In this document: positions 42,000 through 49,635 of the stretch, in pieces
How positions within the stretch are numbered: position 1 is the first letter of the stretch
How the letters are laid out: the number at the start of each line of letters is the position of its first letter
Source of the DNA: an uncultured Ruminiclostridium sp.
GTDB taxonomy: Bacteria > Bacillota > Clostridia > Oscillospirales > Ruminococcaceae
DNA length: 49,635 nt
Reading direction: 5' to 3'
NCBI GenBank assembly: GCA_947630685.1
Contig: CANRII010000004.1
Coordinates: 1-49,635 of the forward strand
Program-made: the position numbers and the translations under genes
Notes under the pieces: generated by a model
Database searches by the model: none
Seen by the model: only the letters and a program-made list of their open reading frames with translations
What the model was told of the DNA's origin: nothing

Positions 42000-43781
42000 T
42001 TACTTCTCCTTAATATCAACAGTCCTTATATGCAGTTCTTCAAGCTGTTTGTCGTCAACGTCCGAGGGACAGCCGGACATCAGCTCGCTTGCGTCCTTTA
42101 CTTTCGGGAACGCCACAACGTCTCTCAGGCTTTCCGCGCCGCAAAGCATCATGGTCAATCTGTCAAGACCTATGCCGAGTCCTCCGTGAGGGGGTGCGGC
42201 GTACTTATACGCGTCTACTAAGAAACCGAATTTTGCCTGTATCTCCTCTTCGGTAAGACCGAGCAGTCTGAACATTTTTTCCTGAAGCTCCGGGTCGGTT
42301 ATTCTTATCGAACCGCTGCACAGCTCGGTGCCGTTTACCACAAGGTCGAACGCCTTTGCTCTTACGCTGCCCTTGTCGTTGTCAAGGCTGTCCAGACATT
42401 CCTCCATAGGCATGGTGAACGGATGGTGCATAGCGAGCCAGCTCTGGCTTTCCTCGTCCCACTCGAAGAACGGGAACTCCGTTATCCAAAGGAAATTAAA
42501 TCCTCCGTCCGGTACTATGCCTATCTGTTTTCCTACCTTTGTTCTCAATGCCCCGAGCACCGGCAGCGTGACCTTGTTCTTATCTGCGACGATAAGCGCC
42601 ACGTCGCCTTTTTTACAGCCTAGAAAATCAAGTATGTTCTCCAGCTCGCCCTCGGCCATGAATTTTCCGAACGAGCAGGACGGAACATCCTCTACCCAGC
42701 GCACATACGCCAGTCCTTTTGCGCCGATACCGCGCACAAACTCGGTCAGCTTGTCTATCTCCTTACGGGTGAGGATCCCTGCCGCGTTATCGGCAACTAT
42801 CGCTCTTACGCTGCCGCCGTCCGCTACAGCGGAAGAAAACACCGAAAAGCCGCTGTTCTTTACCAAATCGGAAATGTCCTTTATTTCCATACCGAAACGG
42901 GTATCGGGCTTGTCCGAGCCGAACCGCTCCATAGCGTCTTTATAGGTCATGCGTGGCAGCGGTATCTGTACATCCTCGCCCAGCGTTTCTTTAAGCAGAG
43001 TCTTTATATATCCCTCGGTAAGCTCCAAAATATCGTCCACGTCCATGAACGACATTTCCAGATCTATCTGAGTAAATTCCGGCTGTCTGTCCGCCCTGCC
43101 GTCCTCATCGCGAAAGCACCTTGCAAGCTGGATATAACGGTCGTAACCGGATATCATCAGCAGCTGCTTATATATCTGAGGCGACTGCGGCAGCGCGTAA
43201 AATTTTCCCTCGTGCAGTCTGGACGGAACAAGATAATCACGCGCGCCCTCCGGCGTGGACTTCATCATCATGGGAGTTTCTATTTCAAGAAAGCCGTTGT
43301 CATAGAAATAATCCCTCGTGACCTTGGCTATCTTATGGCGCATAATAAGATTGTCCTGTAACTTTTTGCGTCTCAGATCAAGATATCTGTATTTGAGCCT
43401 TAACTCTTCGTTAGTCTTAGTATCGTTGATTATCTCAAAAGGCGGGGTCTGCGCCTTTGAAAGTATCCTGAGATCATTTACCGTTATCTCAACGTCGCCG
43501 GTCTTTATCTCGGTATTTACGCTCTCTCTTTTTCTGAGAACGCCCTGCGCCATCAGCACATATTCGCTTTTTACCTGCTTTGCCTTTTCAAATACTTCGG
43601 GAGCGGTGTCATCGTCAAATACCAGCTGCACGATACCGGTACGGTCTCTTAAATCAATAAATATCAATCCGCCCTTGTCCCTTACTCTCTGGACAAAGCC
43701 GGCAACCGTCAAAGTATTGCCTATCCCCTCGACCTCGCCGCAGTAATGAGTGCGCCTCAGTCCCTGCATAGTGTCTGCCAT
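42000..43781 (-). CDS. aspS: Aspartyl-tRNA synthetase
   Basis: Class IIb synthetase charging tRNA-Asp (or tRNA-Asp/Asn), 593 residues, the bacterial length with the inserted GAD domain. N-terminal OB anticodon-binding domain (to about 110), motif 2 FRDEDGRADRQPEFTQIDLE and motif 3 GLGIGLDRLTMML are clear. It has its own promoter and is followed by the 83-residue FakA-like gene. Confidence 0.97.
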   Translation of the reverse strand: MADTMQGLRRTHYCGEVEGIGNTLTVAGFVQRVRDKGGLIFIDLRDRTGIVQLVFDDDTAPEVFEKAKQVKSEYVLMAQGVLRKRESVNTEIKTGDVEITVNDLRILSKAQTPPFEIINDTKTNEELRLKYRYLDLRRKKLQDNLIMRHKIAKVTRDYFYDNGFLEIETPMMMKSTPEGARDYLVPSRLHEGKFYALPQSPQIYKQLLMISGYDRYIQLARCFRDEDGRADRQPEFTQIDLEMSFMDVDDILELTEGYIKTLLKETLGEDVQIPLPRMTYKDAMERFGSDKPDTRFGMEIKDISDLVKNSGFSVFSSAVADGGSVRAIVADNAAGILTRKEIDKLTEFVRGIGAKGLAYVRWVEDVPSCSFGKFMAEGELENILDFLGCKKGDVALIVADKNKVTLPVLGALRTKVGKQIGIVPDGGFNFLWITEFPFFEWDEESQSWLAMHHPFTMPMEECLDSLDNDKGSVRAKAFDLVVNGTELCSGSIRITDPELQEKMFRLLGLTEEEIQAKFGFLVDAYKYAAPPHGGLGIGLDRLTMMLCGAESLRDVVAFPKVKDASELMSGCPSDVDDKQLEELHIRTVDIKEK

Positions 43782-43819
43782 AATATACTTCCTTTCAGTA
43801 CAAAAATATCACAAGAGAT

Positions 43820-43848
43820 ATTTTAGCATATTTTTCCCGAAAATACAA
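43820..43848 (-). promoter_or_regulatory. aspS promoter
   Basis: Minus strand: TTGTAT (43848-43843), 17-base spacer, TAAAAT (43825-43820). The leader is too short (about 35 bases) for a T-box. Confidence 0.72.
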
Positions 43849-43916
43849 TACTATTTTGCATAATTCCACCTTATTATCGGAAAATCGGGCTTAGCAAATT
43901 TCAAAAACCGTTTAAC

Positions 43917-44522
43917 TCAGCCGCCGAAAAATATATGCTCTATAAACACTTTAAGACCGATACCGACAAGGATCATTCCGCCGGCTACCACCGCCTTGCT
44001 TCCGAGCAGCTCACCGAATCTTTTGCCGGCAAAAATACCGACTAAGCTCAGTCCGAATGTGATAACGCCTATGATAGATACCGCCGTTATCATATCAAAA
44101 ACAGTCATTTTCATCGCTACAAAGCTGACTCCGACGACAAAAGCGTCTATGCTTGTCGCCACCGCCTGAAACATCAGCGCCGTAAAGGAAAACTTGTATT
44201 CAAGGCGGTCTTTATTATCTTTATTCTTTTGCCGCAGCTCTTTTATTCCCTCAAATATCATCCTGCCGCCGATGAACCCGAGGAATATCAAGGCTATATA
44301 ATGATCCCATCTGCTTATAAATTCCGCGAAGCTGCTGCCCAGGAAATATCCCAGCAGCGGCATTATCGCCTGAAATATCCCGAACGCTCCCGCTATCGCC
44401 AGCGCGTGGCGCAGCATTATTTTTTTCATTGTAAGGCCGTTGGAAATAGATACCGCAAAAGCATCCATAGCCAGACCTATCGCAAGTAAAAACGATTGTA
44501 AAAGCAACGAAACTATATCCAT
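43917..44522 (-). CDS. mntP: MntP/YtaF-type manganese efflux pump
   Basis: 201 residues, six transmembrane helices in two homologous halves. The family repeats are seen as AIGLAMDAFAVSISNGL near the N-terminus and ATSIDAFVVGVSF in the second half; the Asp residues in these are thought to bind Mn2+. The start is the ATG at 44522 with GGAGGGAG upstream. It follows tgt by 25 bases, so it is the last gene of the queA unit. No yybP-ykoY manganese riboswitch is seen. Confidence 0.9.
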   Translation of the reverse strand: MDIVSLLLQSFLLAIGLAMDAFAVSISNGLTMKKIMLRHALAIAGAFGIFQAIMPLLGYFLGSSFAEFISRWDHYIALIFLGFIGGRMIFEGIKELRQKNKDNKDRLEYKFSFTALMFQAVATSIDAFVVGVSFVAMKMTVFDMITAVSIIGVITFGLSLVGIFAGKRFGELLGSKAVVAGGMILVGIGLKVFIEHIFFGG

Positions 44523-44547
44523 ATTAAACGCTCCCTCCGGTAAAATT

Positions 44548-46792
<2,245 letters not shown>

Positions 46793-46810
46793 TCAATCTC
46801 CTTATATAGC

Positions 46811-47839
46811 TCAAATTATCAACATGCAATCCCCAAAGGAAAAAAATCTGTATTTTTCTTCAATAGCGGTTTGATATGCGGCTAATGTACGCTCTCTTCC
46901 GAGAAATGCGCTGACCAGCATTATGAGCGTGCTTTCCGGCAAATGAAAGTTTGTTATCAGCCCGTCTATACATCTGAATTTATACCCCGGATAAATAAAT
47001 ATCCCTGTATCCGACGTAACAGGCTTTACTTCACCGTTTTCGTCCATTCCCGCGGCAGCCTCCAAGGTACGGCAGCTGGTAGTGCCTACCGCTATCACCC
47101 TGCCGCCGCGCCGCTTACATTCCTTTATTTTATCCGCCGTTTCCTGCGGTATCGAAAAGTGCTCGACGTGCATTTTATGCTTTAATATATCGTCCTCTTT
47201 TACCGGACGGAACGTTCCTAATCCCACGTGCAGCGTAACAAAAGCCGTATCGACGCCTTTTTTGCGTATGCTGTCAAACACCCGCTCGGTGAAATGAAGC
47301 CCCGCAGTCGGAGCGGCGGCAGAACCGAGCTCATGGGAATATATCGTGTTATATCTCTGCTTGTCCTTAAGTTTTTCGGTAATATACGGCGGCAGCGGCA
47401 TCTGACCTATTCTGTCCAAAAGCTCAAAAAAAACGCCGTCGTAGGTGAATTTTGCTATACGGTTGCCGCCCTCCGATATTTCGGTTATTTGGGCGGTCAT
47501 AAGCCCGGAGAAATCCACCTTCGAGCCGACCGGAAGCCTTTTTCCGGGACGCACCATGACCTCCCATACTCCTTCGGCAAGCTGCTTTAACAGCAGAAAT
47601 TCCACCGCCGCGCCTGTATTTTGCTTGATCCCGTACAGTCTTGCCGGAAAAACCTTTGAATCGTTCAGCACCAACAAGTCACCTTTTCTGAGATACTCGC
47701 ATATATTATAAAAGCGGTCGTGTATAATACTGCCGTCTGCCCTATTTATCTTCATCAGCCTGGAGCTGTCGCGCGGTTCAAGCGGAGTCTGCGCTATAAG
47801 CTCTTTAGGCAGGTCGTAATAAAAATCCTTTTTCTGCAT
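46811..47839 (-). CDS. queA: tRNA preQ1(34) ribosyltransferase-isomerase (SAM:tRNA)
   Basis: Transfers and isomerises the ribosyl part of S-adenosylmethionine onto preQ1 in tRNA, giving epoxyqueuosine. 342 residues, standard length. Family segments: FYYDLPKELIAQTPLEPRDSSRLM (start, shown in part), PPYI, GLHFTERVFDSIR, TLHVGLGTFRPV and NFHLPESTLIMLVSAFLGRE. First gene of the unit with its own promoter. Confidence 0.97.
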   Translation of the reverse strand: MQKKDFYYDLPKELIAQTPLEPRDSSRLMKINRADGSIIHDRFYNICEYLRKGDLLVLNDSKVFPARLYGIKQNTGAAVEFLLLKQLAEGVWEVMVRPGKRLPVGSKVDFSGLMTAQITEISEGGNRIAKFTYDGVFFELLDRIGQMPLPPYITEKLKDKQRYNTIYSHELGSAAAPTAGLHFTERVFDSIRKKGVDTAFVTLHVGLGTFRPVKEDDILKHKMHVEHFSIPQETADKIKECKRRGGRVIAVGTTSCRTLEAAAGMDENGEVKPVTSDTGIFIYPGYKFRCIDGLITNFHLPESTLIMLVSAFLGRERTLAAYQTAIEEKYRFFSFGDCMLII

Positions 47840-47887
47840 TTATCTTTTTCCTCATTTTCTTTTGACTGCACATTTTACATATTAAAT

Positions 47888-47916
47888 ATAATAGCACATT
47901 ACCGAATAAAAATCAA
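47888..47916 (-). promoter_or_regulatory. queA promoter
   Basis: Minus strand: TTGATT (47916-47911), 17-base spacer, TATTAT (47893-47888). Divergent from the asd promoter, whose -35 box lies 22 bases away. Confidence 0.72.
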
Positions 47917-47937
47917 TCAATTTTTTATGTTTTGGCA

Positions 47938-47966
47938 TTGACAAAACCTATAAATTATGGTAATAT
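47938..47966 (+). promoter_or_regulatory. asd-dapA promoter
   Basis: TTGACA (47938-47943), 17-base spacer, TAATAT (47961-47966). It gives a leader of about 210 bases before asd. Confidence 0.8.
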
Positions 47967-47972
47967 AAATAC

Positions 47973-48182
47973 GATATCGGGTGTATATTTGCGCCCTGCG
48001 GCGAGTAATGCCGCAACATTGGTTTTTGTATTTAATAACAAATGCAGAACACACAACTCGCGTATGCTGAATGTTGGAGAGCATTTGCTCTATATCTGCA
48101 ATTTCGGCTGCTAGTGAACAAGCGGCTTTTTATTTTATACAGGCTTATGTGTAAAGAATAAAAGAAAGATACGGTGAAACGA
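47973..48182 (+). ncRNA. Structured leader RNA of asd, unassigned class
   Basis: Predicted transcript start to the asd ATG. Contents in order: perfect 6-bp hairpin TGCGGC / GCCGCA (47997-48002, 48010-48015); AT hairpin TTTGT / ACAAA near 48023-48042; hairpin AGAGC / GCTCT near 48079-48090; then a terminator at 48107-48136. GCCGC (48010-48014) could alternatively pair with GCGGC (48122-48126) of the terminator, giving two exclusive folds. The leader also holds a 16-codon frame (48064-48114) ending in the terminator stem. No lysine, T-box, SAM or other familiar consensus is recognised. It looks like a transcription-attenuation element. Confidence 0.5.
48107..48136 (+). terminator. Conditional terminator in the asd leader
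   Basis: GCTGCT (48107-48112), 8-base loop, AGCGGC (48121-48126) with one G-U pair, followed by TTTTTATTTT. It is upstream of the asd coding region, so it must be bypassed for expression. Confidence 0.6.
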
Positions 48183-49256
48183 ATGAAAAGCTATAATGTA
48201 GGAATAATCGGTGCAACGGGTATGGTAGGTCAGCGATTTGCCGTCCTGCTGGAAGATCATCCGTGGTTCAAGGTCAAGGTGCTTGCGGCGTCCTCGCGCT
48301 CTGCGGGCAAGACCTATAAAGAGGCCGCGCATTGGCTCATTGAAAAACCTATGCCCCGTTCTATGGAAGATATGATCGTAATGGACGCGACCGCAGATAT
48401 AGACAAAATAACCGAACAGGTGGATTTTGTGTTCTGTGCGGTCAATATGAAAAAAGACGAGATAAAGGCGCTGGAAGAGCTTTATGCAAAGCATGAATGT
48501 CCGGTGATGTCAAACAATTCCGCACATCGCTTTACCGACGACGTGCCGATGATAATCCCCGAGATAAACGACGACCATATGGAGATAGTTCACGCACAGA
48601 GAAAGCGGCTGGGCACCAAAAAGGGCTTTATTTCGGTAAAGTCCAACTGCTCTATACAAAGCTATGTCCCCGCGCTGAACCCGCTGCGCAAGTTCGGAAT
48701 TACAAAAGTCCTCGCCTGCACCTATCAGGCTATCTCCGGCGCGGGAAAGACCTTTGAGACTTGGCCGGAAATGGTGGACAACGTTATCCCCTACATAGGC
48801 GGAGAAGAGGAAAAGAGCGAGCAGGAGCCGCTCAAGGTCTGGGGTAAGATCGAGGGTGACAAGATAGTAAAGGCAGATAAGCCGATGATAACCACTCAAT
48901 GCCTGCGCGTACCGGTGTCCAACGGTCATTTTGCCGCAGTTTTTGCTAGCTTTGAAAACAAACCGTCTATTGATGAGATAAAGCGTCTTTGGAAAGAATA
49001 CAAGGGCGCTCCGCAGGAGCTTGAGCTTCCCTCGGCTCCTAAGCAGTTCTTGAATTATTTTGAAGAGGACAATATGCCTCAGACGGCGCTTCACAGAAAT
49101 CTTGAAAACGGCATGGCGGTATCCATAGGACGTTTAAGAGAAGATACTCAGTATGATTATAAGTTCGTTTCGCTTTCTCACAACACTTTAAGAGGCGCTG
49201 CGGGCGGAGCGGTGCTGATGGCGGAGCTGTATGCGGCAAAGGGCTATTTCGACTGA
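48183..49256 (+). CDS. asd: Aspartate-semialdehyde dehydrogenase
   Basis: Reduces aspartyl phosphate to aspartate semialdehyde for lysine/diaminopimelate, threonine and methionine synthesis. 357 residues, of the archaeal/eukaryotic-like subfamily rather than the E. coli type: GIIGATGMVGQRF (NADP site), VKSNCSIQSYVPALNPL (catalytic Cys) and RVPVSNGHF. The start is taken as the ATG at 48183; a GTG at 48174 in frame would add three residues, and the ribosome-binding site is weak in both cases. Followed by dapA after 116 bases without a convincing terminator. Confidence 0.94.
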   Translation: MKSYNVGIIGATGMVGQRFAVLLEDHPWFKVKVLAASSRSAGKTYKEAAHWLIEKPMPRSMEDMIVMDATADIDKITEQVDFVFCAVNMKKDEIKALEELYAKHECPVMSNNSAHRFTDDVPMIIPEINDDHMEIVHAQRKRLGTKKGFISVKSNCSIQSYVPALNPLRKFGITKVLACTYQAISGAGKTFETWPEMVDNVIPYIGGEEEKSEQEPLKVWGKIEGDKIVKADKPMITTQCLRVPVSNGHFAAVFASFENKPSIDEIKRLWKEYKGAPQELELPSAPKQFLNYFEEDNMPQTALHRNLENGMAVSIGRLREDTQYDYKFVSLSHNTLRGAAGGAVLMAELYAAKGYFD

Positions 49257-49311
49257 TCGCATAAAATTTTGCCAAAAATATATCAGCACGGAATTTTTAC
49301 GAGAAAAAAGG

Positions 49312-49340
49312 AGGTCGGCTGTCTTGCGACCGGCTGACCT
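49312..49340 (+). other. Hairpin between asd and dapA
   Basis: AGGTC (49312-49316) and GACCT (49336-49340) enclose partly complementary GC-rich sequence; an alternative pairing GGTCG / CGACC is possible. No T run follows, so it is not a terminator. It may adjust dapA translation or mRNA stability. Confidence 0.35.
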
Positions 49341-49372
49341 ACACACTTGAATCAATATAGGAGGGTCATCGT

Positions 49373-49635
49373 ATGAAAGAAACTATCTTTACAGGCTCCG
49401 GAGTTGCCATTGCGACCCCGATGAACACCGACGGAAGCATAAATTATGAGCGTTTTGCCGACCTTATAGAAATGCAGATATCCGGCGGTACCGATTCTAT
49501 AGTCGTATGCGGCACTACGGGTGAATCCGCCGCGCTCAGCGACGAGGAACACAGAAATCTTATAAAGTTCTGTGTAGAGCGGGTAGCAAAACGCGTACCG
49601 GTAATCGCCGGAACCGGCAGCAACGACACCGCTTA
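49373..49635 (+). CDS. dapA: DapA, 4-hydroxy-tetrahydrodipicolinate synthase (3' partial)
   Basis: Condenses aspartate semialdehyde with pyruvate, first committed step of lysine/diaminopimelate synthesis. The first 87 residues are in the window; the gene continues past its end. It starts METIF-type (here [16 protein letters not shown]) and shows [17 protein letters not shown] and VIAGTGSN, the start of the TIM-barrel with its substrate-binding Thr-Thr-Gly-Glu. A strong AGGAGGG site precedes the ATG. Functional partner of asd directly upstream. Confidence 0.95.
   Translation, partial: MKETIFTGSGVAIATPMNTDGSINYERFADLIEMQISGGTDSIVVCGTTGESAALSDEEHRNLIKFCVERVAKRVPVIAGTGSNDTA

Noticed and set aside
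43782-43916. T-box leader for aspS
   Set aside because: The promoter lies only about 40 bases before the gene, leaving no room for a leader.
47973-48182. Lysine riboswitch or T-box before asd
   Set aside because: Neither the lysine-riboswitch core nor the T-box TGGNACCGCG element is present.

Overview
The window is 49.6 kb of chromosome from an endospore-forming Firmicute. It is most likely an uncultured or gut-type Clostridium-class bacterium of the Ruminococcaceae/Oscillospiraceae group. Evidence: a complete eight-gene spoIIIA operon, Shine-Dalgarno-led genes with ATG/TTG starts, consensus TTGACA/TATAAT promoters, short AT-rich intergenic regions with rho-independent terminators, the Clostridia-style order mreB-mreC-mreD-PBP2, and small Clostridia-type orphan genes. 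The taxonomic assignment is inference from gene content. There is no rRNA, no intact tRNA, no prophage, no insertion sequence with a transposase and no CRISPR array.

Layout: 1-5.3 kb (+) phosphate uptake and sensing: pstC (5' end cut by the window), pstA, pstB, phoU, then a phoB/phoR-type two-component pair with its own promoter. 5.6-6.6 kb (-) gapA. 6.9-8.5 kb (+) an unusual fusion of a Cof-type HAD phosphatase with a nuclease-like domain and a winged-helix-like tail, followed by a tRNA-T-arm-like inverted-repeat element (8.45-8.77 kb). 8.9-11.1 kb (+) a ClpA/ClpC-type ATPase. 11.2-13.0 kb (-) typA. 13.2 kb (-) a tiny Cys/Gly-rich membrane peptide. 13.5-17.9 kb (+) a cyclophilin lipoprotein, radC, a Xer-type recombinase and an orphan solute-binding lipoprotein. 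18.1-19.3 kb (-) birA and a metallophosphoesterase. 19.5-20.9 kb (+) a four-gene cluster of small unknown proteins. 21.0-23.9 kb (-) mgsA, then hisS with a GNAT acetyltransferase and a DUF5131 protein. 24.3-29.0 kb (-) the cell-elongation operon mreBCD-PBP2. 29.2-33.4 kb (-) corA, zapA-coiled-coil, U32 peptidase, dut. 33.7-35.4 kb (-) a histidine phosphatase, a YcxB-like membrane protein and queH. 35.6-36.4 kb (+) an XRE regulator with a small membrane peptide. 36.4-41.6 kb (-) tadA and spoIIIAA-AH. 41.7-43.8 kb (-) aspS plus an 83-residue protein related to the C-terminal part of FakA/YloV. 43.9-47.8 kb (-) queA, a PPP-like phosphatase, tgt and mntP. 47.9-49.6 kb (+) asd and the start of dapA behind a structured leader.

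Functional themes: phosphate homeostasis, cell-shape and division (mreBCD, PBP2, zapA), sporulation (the SpoIIIA channel), and translation/tRNA maturation (hisS, aspS, tadA, and queA, tgt and queH for queuosine). Most of the window is ordinary core genome. The parts that most deserve a second look are the HAD-nuclease fusion, the adjacent tRNA-like inverted-repeat element, the unassigned leader RNA with a terminator in front of asd, the small-protein cluster at 19.5-20.9 kb, and the candidate leader ORFs upstream of corA and mgsA.
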